Under the pieces are notes generated by a model that was not told where the DNA came from, did no database searches, and worked only from the letters and a program-made list of their open reading frames with translations. DNA of 58,000 bases from Cryptomeria japonica (taxonomy: Eukaryota > Streptophyta > Pinopsida > Cupressales > Cupressaceae), in contig NC_081407.1 in the NCBI RefSeq assembly GCF_030272615.1, positions 154,583,548 through 154,641,547 of the forward strand, in the 5' to 3' direction. How positions within the stretch are numbered: position 1 is the stretch's first letter; each line of letters opens with the position of its first letter. Below are positions 11,590 through 22,929 of the stretch, one piece after another. The translations under genes and the position numbers were made by a program.

Positions 11590-12274
11590 CCTGCATCAAT
11601 TTTCTTCCTCATCATCTAGATCCTTGGTTGTTTCAAGTACATCTTCAATCTTCTTGGTAACTTTGAATACATTATCCTTATTAGCATTGTGATGATCTTC
11701 AAACTCTAATATCTTAGAAGAAAAGATTGATCCATAGAGATGGTTCAAGGTATATGTATCAATATTATCACTATCCTCAATATCATACAACTTAGGTCTA
11801 CAGGATCTAGGAAGTGTTCTCATTAATTTTCTCACATCCTAATTTTCTTCCATAGTTCTACCAATACCTCTGATTGCACTTGTTGTCTCATTCACACAAT
11901 GCAGGTAACTATAAATGTTCTCATCTTCAGAAATTCACCATCCCTTGAATTTATACTTCAGATTTTACATCTTGGCTTGCTTAATCTTCTAATATCCTTC
12001 ATAAATGATGCCCGACTTCAACCAAACTTTCTTTACAAACTTGCAGGACGTGACCTTCAAGAGCACTGAATCACTCACACTACTAATAAGTGCATTTCTT
12101 GCCTTGACATTATTTTTATGCAACCTAATCTCATCTGGAGTAGGACCACAAGTCAAAGGATTATAACCATTCTTAATAGCTTCTTGAATTCCAAATGATA
12201 TAGAATCCAAATAATATTCCATTCGCTTCTTCTAAAAGAATTAATTTGAACCATAAAACTTTGGTACTTTGTGA
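11590..12274 (-). pseudogene. Cop-1 gag (second copy), N-terminal half
   Basis: Minus-strand frames at 12222-11989 and 11835-11596 give a Copia gag: an N-terminal motif beginning VPKFYGSN, then RRMEYYLDSISFG, a GYNPL turn, ARNALISSVSD, and after a shift RTLPRSCRPKL followed by an acidic tail. This is the usual order in UBN2/Ty1-type gag. Several frameshifts and stops make it non-functional. Upstream, its first codons are cut off by Gy-L copy B at 12280; those codons have their counterpart at 8337-8353. Downstream it ends near 11590 without reaching protease. Gag would package element RNA; this copy cannot. Confidence 0.7.
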
Positions 12275-12279
12275 CCATT
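12275..12279 (+). other. Left target-site duplication of Gy-L copy B (CCATT)
   Basis: CCATT directly precedes TGTAATGCC at 12280. The same five bases follow the Gy-L end at 8337-8341 beside copy A, and in both places the site interrupts the same codon of Cop-1 gag. Confidence 0.7.
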
Positions 12280-14405
12280 TGTAATGCCTCGCCAACAAAC
12301 CCTAAAGGATACAACTACAAACACTCAAAAAGAGTGCAAAATATTTTTTTAAATAATTAGAACACATAAACGTAAAATATAAACATCGTAATAGAAGTTG
12401 CACATGCGGAATACTTAACTCAAACTCCTAAAGGGTTTCCCAATGTGAGTTACTTAAATAATTTAAGCTTTACTTACCATCAATTAACCACTTTAGGATA
12501 TATATTTAACCATTAGGAACTTAGTTACACTAACCAATGATTGTTTCACTCTTTGCATGAGATAACACTATCATTTCTATACTTCATTTTTTATAAAACA
12601 TTCAATTACATTACATTTAAGAATTAATTAAAGATAGAAATCCTAACATCTAACTGACATCATAATACATTTGTTTTACATTGCAAGGATAACTTAGTAT
12701 TACAATTGCACTTAATACATCAAGTCTCATAATAATACATAATGATTACATCAAATTACAACTTCCATGAAGGCATACATATAACATATGATACAACTGA
12801 CCACATAAGGGTCCAATACATAAAAATATGATCCAAGAAGAATAAGAAAGATCCACCTAGTACAACGAAATGAAGTGAAACCAAGAGATACATAGAGCAC
12901 CTATGAAGCTAATCCCTCGCAAAAGGCACGAACAAAGTACCCAATGGAAAGTGGCACTACCACCCGACCATGTCACCCAAAAAGGAACCACCCCTCTATG
13001 CTAGGAGATAGTAATAAGGCCCTCAAGCAAACCACAACAAAGCACTACATGGTCTAACATGTACATCGGGTACTCACACAAATCATAAGCATAAAAATAA
13101 GAATCGCACAAGAGTGCTCCAAATAAAGCCAGCACAAGGCTACACACTAGTGAACATAAGGGAAGAGTGTCATTACATAGCTGGTATGGGTTATCCTGGA
13201 AGACCTCCATAGGCCCGGGCCCCCATCCTGGGTTATCTTGGTAGCCTCTCTAGAACTCCCGGCCCTCATCCATGACTCATGCGAACCCAATAAACCTTTC
13301 ATGAAGACAAGGTAGTTGGTTTTCCATTCCAAGCCTTCCCACTGCATCCTAAGTATGTACTAGAACTCAACCATGAGTGGGGCACATATAATCTTGATTA
13401 ATGTTTAAAAACCAACCCCATTTTAGAAATTAATTTATCACTTATTATTCAACTTCCAAGGCAATATCCTGGTAGCCACTTAGAAGCCACTCTTCCTTAT
13501 GACACTACACAACCTCCAAGGCAAACACAAAAGCCAGCTAATGTAAGGAGTTCAAAAACAAAACTGAAGAACAACTTGGCTATAGAAACCTTCTATCAAG
13601 GTTAAACCAATAGGAGGTGTGAAACGAACAACTAGTCTATTCACAAAACAAGACCACAACCAAAATAAAGCAAGTACAGACACAATCAAAACTTAACCAA
13701 ATCAACTTGCATGATAGACTCGTATTCAACAACATACCATCATAACATGAGAATGACTCTTTCAAATCAACACCAAAATCCACCAATCGGAGTAAATACT
13801 CAAAAGGGTACTCTTGCACTCTAAACACATCCATGTTAAGGAATCATAACAATCACTCAAAATATAATTAAAAGATAATATTATCTAATTTTAACTCTTT
13901 CAATAATTGACTCTTTCATTATAAAAAAATCCACAATAGGGAATAATGCATAAAAGGGTCTAAGTAAACACACACCCAAATAGACTTGCACAATGTTTGA
14001 TTTAAAGACCATACACCCTATAAAAACAACTCATAACTAAATAAGCCATCATTTAAAACAAATATAAATCATTTCAATTAAAGCCAATTTGGCTATAAAC
14101 AATTTCCATTTGCCTTCAAATTTCTAATTAATAAAAATAACAATTAAATACATTTGAAAACTAAAATCATTATTTAAATCAAAATAAACCTTTTCAATTA
14201 AAAATCATATCAACTAAATTTCATTGATGACTATAAATATAGCCTAGGTATTTTCACAAAATAAATTATGATTTATCGAATCAATCTTTAACATTTAATT
14301 CAATATTTCTAATTCCAAAATACATTTTATATATAATTATTTATTAAATTCAAAATTTGAAAACCTTTTAAAAACAAGATTCCGCTAAACTTCATATTAA
14401 ATTCA
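12280..14405 (+). mobile_element. Gy-L copy B: 5' half of a long Ty3/gypsy LTR
   Basis: It starts with TGTAATGCCTCGCC, a typical plant gypsy LTR start, and matches copy A from 12647 onward with scattered substitutions and small indels. It is cut at 14405 by the Cop-2 breakpoint, with a few bases of overlap (TTCA) at the join. It is AT-rich with no supported gene. Confidence 0.8.
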
Positions 14406-14449
14406 GAGCTTCTTGAGATTCGTTTTCTTCTTCTCATTCTCTGATCTTT
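14402..14449 (-). repeat. Inverted duplication at Cop-2 breakpoint, left copy
   Basis: These 48 bases are the reverse complement of 18698-18745 with one mismatch. Each copy is the start of one half of the split Cop-2 pol gene. Confidence 0.9.
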
Positions 14450-15449
14450 TCTCCCCTTTTTTTGTCATTCGGTTCATCAATATCATATCCTGCCAATTTG
14501 TCATATTCTTTAGAAGTGTGTTCATCAACCTTCACATTTGCACTCTCAACAATTTTGTTCAACCTTTTGTTGTAACACCGATATGCCTTGATTCTTGTAG
14601 AGTATCTTAGGAATATGCCTTCATCAGCTTTGCTATCAAGTTTTCCAAGAGTATCCTCATCTCTCTGAATGTAGCACTTTCTTTCAAATACCTTGAAATA
14701 CTTCATTGTTGGATTTCTACCATACCATAACTCATAAGATGTCTTTCCATGTATTTTTTGGTATAGAATTCTATTAAGAGTGTAGACTATAGTATGTATT
14801 GCTTCTCTCTAATAGATTTCTAGGATTTTTTCTCCTTTGATAATTGTCTTGGTTGCCTCTTGAATTGTTCGGTTCATCCTTTCCACTACTCCATTTTGCT
14901 GAGGCGTTCTTAGGGCAGACAACTATCTTTTAATACCATGTTTCTCACAAAAGTTGTTAAACTCATAAGAAGTGAATTCTTTTCCTTTGTCAGACCTCAA
15001 TAACTTAATCTTTCTATCAACTTCATTTTCAACTTTAGCCTTGAATATTTTGAATTATTATAATCCCTTTGACTTCTCTCTTACAAAAGCAACCCATGCC
15101 ATTCTAAAATAATCATCAATCAACAACATGAAATACTTCTAACCTTGTATTATCCTTGTTCTAGTCGGACCACATAGGTCAGTAAGCTCTAAATCCAACA
15201 ATTTGGTGGATGGATGCTCCTTTCCTCTGTGAGTTCCTTTTGTCTTGTTTCCAATTTGACATTCTCTGCAAATTTTGTTATCCAGTTTAGTTAGTCTCAA
15301 TAAATCTTTCACTACACTTGATGAACTAATCTTCACTAGGTTGTCAAAATTGATATGACACATCCTCCGATGCCAAAACCAACTATCATTGATATGAGAT
15401 AACAATTCTCATATCCTTGATGCAATCCTTTTTCGATGCCAAAACCAAA
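14407..15449 (-). pseudogene. Cop-2 pol, 5' half: GAG-pre-integrase and integrase
   Basis: Minus-strand frames encode a Copia GAG-pre-integrase zinc finger (WHRRMCHINFDNL, then CRECQIGN; 15405-15139), an rve integrase core with the catalytic triad visible as DDYFRMAW, SDKGKEF and PQQNGVVERMNRT, and the C-terminal part with a YKCY-like RCYNKRLNKIVES (14706-14434). At least four stops or shifts break it. Gag and protease are missing: the pre-integrase region begins only about 40 bases after the PBS, so a deletion removed at least 1 kb. The frame stops at 14407 where pol continues, on the other strand, at 18743. Integrase would insert the element cDNA in chromatin; this copy is dead. Confidence 0.85.
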
Positions 15450-15462
15450 GCTCTGATACCAA
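15450..15462 (-). other. Cop-2 primer-binding site
   Basis: The minus strand reads TTGGTATCAGAGC, complementary to initiator methionine tRNA, directly after the LTR end at 15464. Confidence 0.9.
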
Positions 15463-15463
15463 T

Positions 15464-16373
15464 TATTGAATATCTGGGCAATTGAGAGGGGATTGAATTA
15501 GTTGATAACTTAAAACAATTATTCTTTCCACATATGGATCCAAACCAATAGAATTAACTAAGATATATATAACATGGAAAGCATAAACATATAACAAATC
15601 ACAGAATGAACACTAGATATGACGTGGAAAACTCAAGAAGGAAAAAATCACAAATGGTGGCTCACTGCCAGAATGCTTACTGCAGGTGGGCTCACTGCCT
15701 AGAAGAAGGCTCACTGTCGAAGAGAGAAAGAAAGAAAGAAATAATCCACCACTACAAAACAATCTGCAAACCAGACTGCTTCCAGTGCCTCAACACCAAA
15801 ACACTCTCACATATCACCAACAATCAAATATTTCCTTTCCAATATTGCATATATTCAAAATAATATCACACTTTTTCATATGAAACACAATCTTATCAGC
15901 CTCATATATATATAGTCTTCCTAAAAGTAATATTCCAATTCGGCCAAGATAAAGATCTAAAATAGGTCAACACTAATCATTCTGATGGTGGGAAGGAATC
16001 AGAAGTAGACCATACCACAACACACATCAACGATCAGATCAATACGTTACAAACATTAAAATTTTCGGACCGAAAACATGACCCACACACTACACCAAAA
16101 GCCACTACACATCCTCAAATTTTGGACCTAATCCAGACCCAAACATCATCACCCAAAACATCAAAAATAAGAATGAAACCTCGATACGTATGAATATCAT
16201 TGATCAACACCATATATGATAACCAGGGATATCCAGATCACTATCAACACATATGATCTACCAACACATCTTCTGGAGCACCAAAGATTCTGGGAACACA
16301 TATTTGAAATCACCAATACAAAGAACATCAATGACAACCACTCAACATCATCACCATAACATCTGCAAGAACA
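15464..16373 (-). mobile_element. Cop-2 5' LTR (inverted)
   Basis: This is the reverse complement of 20629-21607 with roughly 10 percent differences by eye and some indels. The minus strand starts TGTTCTTGCAGATG and ends with CCCCTCTCAATTGCCCAGAT followed by the PBS. It is 910 bp, against 979 bp for the 3' LTR, which has an extra repeated TGGTTGTCATTGATGT block near its start. Confidence 0.85.
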
Positions 16374-16940
16374 CATGTAGATTTTAACATTTTTTAATAA
16401 TGTACTCATGATAAAACACTTCAAGTGCATATAGGATCCCATTTTTAATAGATACTATTTGAGTCTTTCAACAAAATTTGTCCGAGTTAAAATCCCTTAA
16501 AGGAGACAAATTTAAATTATATTTCTTAAGGATGGAATGAATGGTTTGTAATCCATTTACTCGAGCATAAAAAATTAAAAAAAAGTTGTAGGGCAAAAAA
16601 AAGTGCCTTTCTTCTATCCACACATATGCTCCTTTTATACCCATATTAACTACCACATAAATTATAGAAATACAGTTCTTTAACGCACATATCTTGGTAG
16701 AATGTGGGGTGAAATAGGGCAACCATATAAGCTAAAGATAATATAATATAAATGGATGAACTAATTACTCCAATTATGTTCATGATGAAAGTTAGGCCAC
16801 TTCTACATTAGTGTTAAAAATGTTACAATTTGTGTAGGTAACCTCTTTATAATTTCTCCAAGGAACCCAACTATCCTTACAACAAAATAGCTGTGAAAAA
16901 ATACAAAATTTGCACTGGGGAAATGCATGTCCCAAATATA
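16374..16940. other. Unassigned AT-rich sequence
   Basis: This stretch lies between the Cop-2 5' LTR and a Cop-1 LTR and is the genomic flank of both. No coding frame, LTR end or repeat could be supported. Confidence 0.4.
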
Positions 16941-18692
16941 TGTTTAACATTGGACAAGTTACCTTCTAATGCTATAAATTATTTTCCTAACCTTATCTAC
17001 CTTTATACAATTTAAAGTAACACATGAGAGAGTAAAATAAAAAATGTATTGATATCATTTTCCTTTAGTTGTTTGCATTGTGTTGTCATTGGTGTCAAAC
17101 TTGTATGTATTGATGACAAAAGAGAATAGGAAGAGGAAGTTGTCAATTGTGTTGCCATCGATGACAAAGGGCTAGATTACAGTGTGAGTTCAACGTTGTC
17201 ATTGAAGTCAACCTAATATGTGTTGATGGTTGCCTAATATGTAAAGGTCCAAAAGTGAGTGTTTAGATGTTATGATGTGTGGTGATGATATTGAGTGAAT
17301 ACGTGGTGTTTCCATAAGGTGATAGTATTGGAAGCTGAAATATATAGAAAAGAGTATTTAAAGTTTTTATGGAAGAATTCTTTGAATTCCTTCGCATTTA
17401 AAAATAATGGGTTGTAGTTCTATATTTAATGTCTATGTTCTACGGATGTTGCACTATTATCTTTTTCAAGTCCTCAAAAGATCAAGTGTTGAAGTTGGTT
17501 ATTTCAATTCGTTAATAGTGAGGCTATCTATCAAGGATGGTTTAGAGAATTCTCTACATTGCTCCATAGCATTGGTTCTAGTGTTGCAGCTTGGAGGACA
17601 TGTTCATATTATTTATGTAGTATTCTAGTTTAGGATTCAAGTGTTGGTTTTCTCTACAAGTGGAGTTATGTTGTTCTATTGTTTGGCGTTATCATTTTCA
17701 TTGGTCTCTAGAAAACATAGTTGGTTCATCTTATTTGGATCATACTCTTTTGGTTAAAATATGCACTAGAGGTTTTGTTGATGTGTTTTTATGGGTCTTA
17801 TCATGGTGTGTGAAGATCCCCATTAAGTCATTTGCATTGGAATTTTTTTTTTTTGGTTGACTGGTTAGTGTGCTTTATTGTTTATCTACATGCTATGTTT
17901 GATATCAACTTTGGAAGATGTGTTGTTGTGTGGGGTTCATTAGAGTCAACTTAGATAGACATATTGTGATATATTTGGGTCCTCTTTATCTCTTAGAGTG
18001 GACTACATTTTGTGTAGTTGCTCACGGTAGCTGACTTTGTGTAAATTATGTTTATTTTGTTTGTGGCTAGCCTAGTTGAGATTTTTGGTGAATAAGTTGA
18101 TATAAATAGATGTGGGGATGTGTAAATTAATGTGTGGATTGACTAAAAGTGACATGGAAGTATACGTAGGAAGAAAAAGTACAAATATTAGTTTGTGATG
18201 AGCTTTGATGACCATATCTTTTAATATGACATAGTTATGAGGTAGCAAATGTGAATCAGAGGTTCAAGAATGATTTCATGATTAAGAGATCTTATTAATT
18301 TCAATTTATCATTCCTCTTTGCCTACTGAAAGACAATGAGTCCTTTTGGAAGCTTGTTTAGATTTGTATCTTGTCCTAGAATCATGCATCTCAGACTACA
18401 AGTCCATTGTATCTTTCCCTAAGTTTCTCTGCCTTTGCCTATAAATCCAAATCCTTGGCCTTGTGCCTAAAACATTGCATTTAGTTATTCATATAGTGAG
18501 TGTGATTCTCACCTTGATTTTTCTCATATTGGGTTTTCCATGTATATATTTAGTGTTCATTTGTTTGGTGTTTATTGCTTCATATTTCATTAGTGTTTGG
18601 ATAGATAAAGATAATTGATAAGCGTTTGTGATTGAAAAAGTTTTAAGGATTTGCTCAAGATTGATTCATCCTCCCCTCTCAATCTTGTGGTT
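16941..18692 (+). mobile_element. Cop-1 LTR (copy 2)
   Basis: It matches the reverse complement of 8412-10190. It starts TGTTTAACATTGGACAAG and carries the TTTTTCTCATATTGGG and CTCCCCTCTCAATCTTG blocks. Its last ten or so bases, the PBS and gag start are missing because Cop-2 sequence begins at 18698. Its upstream flank differs from that of copy 1, so the two copies part exactly at the LTR border. Confidence 0.75.
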
Positions 18693-18697
18693 GAACG

Positions 18698-18745
18698 AAA
18701 GATCAAAGAATGAGAAGAAGAAAACGAATCTCAAGAAGCTCTGAA
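18698..18745 (+). repeat. Inverted duplication at Cop-2 breakpoint, right copy
   Basis: Partner of 14402-14449 (47 of 48 bases agree in inverted orientation). Confidence 0.9.
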
Positions 18746-20321
18746 ATCTACATATAAGACACCAAGATATGTTTAGAAGAATAATTCAATGGATCAAATT
18801 ATTGGAGATAAGAACAAAGGTATCATTACAAGAAGCAAAGCTGCTCAAGAACAAGTCATGTCATGTTTTCTTTTAGAGATTGAACCGAAATGAGTAGAAG
18901 AAGCTTGCAAATATCAAAATTGGATGAAGAGAATGAAAGAAGAGCTGGATCAAATTGAGAAGAATTAGACTTGAGAATTAGTTAACAGATCGACAAATAA
19001 GATTGTGATTGGAACTAAGTAGGTATTCCAAAACAAGCTAGATGAAGATGGAAAGGTTGTGAGAAACAAAGCAAGGTTGGTTTGCAAGGGTTATACTCAA
19101 ATTTAAGGTATTTTTTTTTACTTTTGCAGCTTTTAAAGATTTCAAAGTTTATCAAATGGATGTGAAATCAGCATTTTTTAATGGCGAATTGAAAGAAGAA
19201 TTTTATATTGAACAACCAAAAGGATTCAAGTTGAAAGATGATTTAAAAATTGTTTGGAAATTGAAGAAGGCCCTGTATGGATTGAAACAATCATCTAGAT
19301 CTTGATATGGAAGGCTAGATAAGTACTTAATTGATGAAGAATTTCAGAAGGGTTTGATTGACAGCAATTTATATTTCAAAATTGTAAAATCTTAATTGTT
19401 GTAGTGTATGTTGTTGATATAATTTTTAAAGGAAATGAAGGTATATGCTGAAAATTTGCTAATGAGATGCAGAAGAAATTTGAGATTTCTATGATTGGTA
19501 AGTTGAATTTCTTTCTTGGCTTGCAAGTAAATCAGAATGATAAAGGAATTTTCATTTCTCAGTTTAAATACATTAAGGAATTTTTGAAGAAGTTTGGGTT
19601 AAATAACTCCAAACCAATGTGTACACCTATGACCATTGGATGCAAATTGACAAAATATGATAAGTCACCTAAAGCAGATGCAAGTCATTACAAATCAATG
19701 ATTGGAGGATTGTTATATTTGACTGCTAGCAAACCAGATATCATGTATGTAGTCTGTTTGGCAACTAGATTTCAGCAAGAACCAAAAGAATCACATGTTG
19801 TGGCAGTGAAAAGAATTTTCAGATATCTAAAAGGAACATAGGAGATTGGTTTGTGGTACCCTAGAAGTTCAGATTTCACTATGACGGCTTATACTGATGC
19901 AGATTGGGTCAAAAGTGTTGATGATAGGAAAAGTACAAGTGGTGGAGCATTCTTTCTCAAATCCTGGCTAGTGGTTTGCTCAAGTAAGAAGAAGGATTTG
20001 GTCTCTTTATCTACAGCTGAAGCATAATTCATTGCAGCATGTTCATGTTGCACATAGATTTTATAGATGAAGAAAAAATTGAAATACATTGGTGTAACAT
20101 TCAATTAACCCATCTCTATCATGTGTGATAACACTAGTGCAATAAACATCTCTAAGAATTTAGTATAACATTCTAGGATAAAGCATATATCCATTTGGTA
20201 TCACTTCTTCAAGGAAAAGGTGCTAGATAATTAAATAAAGCTTGAGTATGTACCTACAAAAGAGCATATTGCAAATATATTCAAGAAGGTGTTATGTAAA
20301 GATACTTTTGAGTGTCTGTGA
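18743..20321 (+). pseudogene. Cop-2 pol, 3' half: reverse transcriptase and RNase H
   Basis: The plus strand continues Copia pol just after integrase: TPRYV and DQIIGDKNKG linkers, then the RVT_2 reverse transcriptase with MKRMKEELDQIEKN, NKARLVCKGYTQ, DVKSAFFNGELKEEFYIEQP and LKKALYGLKQS. It then runs through FFLGLQVNQNDKGIFISQ and ADASHYKSMIGGLLYL to RNase H (YTDADWVKSVDDRKSTSGG, STAEA). The catalytic YVDD box reads YVVD (about 19407-19418), so even without the many stops this RT would be inactive. A stretch after KGYTQ is deleted (about 19110-19130), removing the FAPVAR region. The coding part ends with a TGA at 20319-20321. RT would copy the element RNA to DNA. Confidence 0.85.
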
Positions 20322-20628
20322 TAGAACTTAGGGGTATGATCCCTTCCTCATGTGAACTGATGTACATTTGGATGTGCATTAGTCTAATGAACAACTTGCA
20401 TATTTTTATCTGGACTTATGGTCGAGTGCTTCCTCTTAGGGGGAGTAGGAGTAATATTCTCGGGGGAAGTTATGTCTGCCTTTGTCCTTGATTTCAAAGG
20501 GGGAGAGATCCTTAATGTCAAAGGGGGAGAGATCTTAAGAGATTTAGATTGTTGCTGAGTTGAGTAGTGCAGAGATTGTTTTATGTTTGTTGTTGATGGA
20601 TGTTGACATCAATGACAAAGGGGGAGAT
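20322..20628 (+). other. Cop-2 3' UTR with five PPT-like tracts
   Basis: G-rich purine tracts occur near 20438, 20461, 20498, 20520 and 20616. Three read CAAAGGGGGAGA. The last abuts the LTR and is the expected functional PPT; the others are decoys or remnants. Confidence 0.75.
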
Positions 20629-21607
20629 TGTTGTAGATGTGATGGTGATGATGTTGAGTGGTTGTCATTGATGTCAACATAATGGTTGTCATTGATGTTC
20701 TTTGAATTGGTGATCCAGAATATGTGTTCCAGAAATGTTTGGTGCTCCAGAAGAAGTGTTGGTAGATCAGATGTGTTGATAGTAATCTAGATATCCCTAG
20801 TTATTGGATATGGTGTTCATAAATGATATTCATGCATATCAAGGTTCCAATCTTATTTTTGATGTTTTGGGTGATGATTTTTGGGTTCGAATTAGGTTTG
20901 AATTCAAGGATGTGTAGTGCCTTTTGGTGTAGCGTGTGAGTCATGTTTTGGTCCAAAATTTGTAATTTTTGTAACGTGTTGATCTGACCATTGATGTTTG
21001 TTGTTGTATAGTCTACTTCTCATTCCTTCCCACCACCGAAATGATTAGTGTTGACCTATTTTAGATCTATGTCTTGGCCAACTTGGAAGATTATGCTTCC
21101 CAGAAGACAATATATATATGAGGATGATCTGATTGTGTTTCATATAAAAAAGTGTGACATTGTTTTGAAGATATGTGAGATTGGAAAGGAAAGAACTAAT
21201 TGTTGGTGATATGTGAGTGGGTTGGTGTTAAGGCACCAGAAGCAGTCTAATTTGCAAATTTTGTTTTAGTGGTGGATTCTTTCTTTCTTTCTTTCTCTCT
21301 TTGGCAATGAACTTTTTTCTGGGCAGTGAACCCGCCTACAGTGAGAATTTTGGTAGTGAGCCACTCTTTGTAAATATCACCTTAACTAGAGTTTTATATT
21401 GAGAACTAACATTCTCTGTGGTTTTTCCCTTCTTGGGTTTTCCACGTCATATTTGGTGTTTATTGTGCGATCTTTTATATTTTTATTCTTTTTAGGTTAT
21501 ATATGTCTTAGTTAATTATGTTGGTTTGGATCTGTATGTGAAAAGAATAAAATTGTTTTAAGTTATCAATTGATTCACCCCCCTCTCAATTGCCCGGATA
21601 TTCAACA
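20629..21607 (+). mobile_element. Cop-2 3' LTR
   Basis: It begins TGTTGTAGATGTGATGG after the PPT and ends CCCCCTCTCAATTGCCCGG..ATTCAACA. It holds the Copia block TTTTTCCCTTCTTGGG (about 21423). It pairs with 15464-16373 in inverted orientation. The remaining dinucleotide and TTTC runs near 21275-21300 are mirrored at 15722-15740 in the other LTR. Confidence 0.85.
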
Positions 21608-22929
21608 TGTGTCCTAGAGGAGGAAGAAGTGGGAAATCCTATAGAATAAGGAAGTGGAAAGAAAATGAATAGATCCAAGTTTTGAGGCTTTCTATGTAGA
21701 GATTAAGGACCCATTAAGAGGATTGAGTTAATTTTGAGAAAAAAAAAAATGAAAAATCATAAGGTAAATCCCCTATGGAGGAAAGGTCGTCTTTTATGCC
21801 TCCACAAAGACAAGTCCCCAAGTCTACATAGATACAAATAATTAAACACAGTGAGAAATCTATTCAAGTATCCCCTCCTAGTCATCCATAGTAGCAATAG
21901 TAAAAAAGGCAAAGGGTTGAACAACAACCACCATTGATGCAATATTTCATGGCTACATGATAAGAAGAAGAAGAAACAAAGCAGATCGAAGAAAGTATGG
22001 GCCCAATGGGTGAATAATAGGAGGTGAATCATCCTATACCATCACTACCAAATGATATTGATCCCACCAAAGTACCAAAAGATAGGGTGGATATGCACAA
22101 AGAGACACCCCCTAAGTTATTAGATGATGAAAGGCTTATTACATCAAACCAATTCTTGGTTGCTGATGAATTAATTAACTCTTGAATTTATTCGAATCTA
22201 GCTAAAAAACAAAGGGAAAGAATATATTTGGAAAAATCAGAGACAATTAAGATTGAGGTTTAACCTTCACAACATGGAGAGGTCGTGGCCTCCACAATGA
22301 AGTGAATTTTGATGAAACTAACATTACCCCTAAGGAAGAGAAAAAAATAGTGAAAGAAGCTAGTATGCTTCTTCTCCCAAATTGGAATATTTCTTAAGTA
22401 TTTTTGTTATATAAAATTAGAAACTGAAAGGATAAAATATGCCTTTGAATTTGAGGTTGAACAAGGAATAATAAGGTCGAGGTATAACCCTAAAATAGAG
22501 TGTAGAGTGGGAAAAGTGAACCATTATGAAATAAGATTAAATCTCTCAAGGACTCACTAATCATTTGCTCCACTCAAGGATAACCACAAAGCACTAACTT
22601 GTGAAGTACCAATAGATAAAAATCATTTGATCACCGAACTTGAATGAACAAGTCACAGATATTGCCTGGTGACCTTTGCAAGCTCTTTGTCCAAGACACA
22701 CGTGCAGTTTGTAGATGACAGTATGTCATGTTGGCATCCTATAAAAATAGAGTATGGATACCATGCCAGAAAAGATAGAAGTGAGAGGAACTTGGGGTTT
22801 TACATTTTTTATATTATGAAAAATACAAAATGATAATAAATGAAATAAACAACAATAATAAAGATGAAAAGAAATATTGGAAGGGAAAAGCTCACAAGAA
22901 TCTAGAGAATGAAGCTTCTAGCAAGCACA
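21608..22929. other. Degenerate, unassigned sequence
   Basis: A-rich sequence with stop-riddled coding-like stretches on the plus strand (for instance IDPTKVPKDRVDMHKETPP near 22050). It may be an old gag or spacer. No reliable frame, LTR end or RNA gene was found. Confidence 0.35.

Noticed and set aside
10775-15462. tRNA-like sequences at 10775 and 15450
   Set aside because: They are primer-binding sites complementary to initiator tRNA, not tRNA genes; no cloverleaf surrounds them.
21757-22032. 91-codon minus-strand ORF
   Set aside because: It is hydrophobic and low-complexity, antisense to an A-rich degenerate stretch, with no domain.
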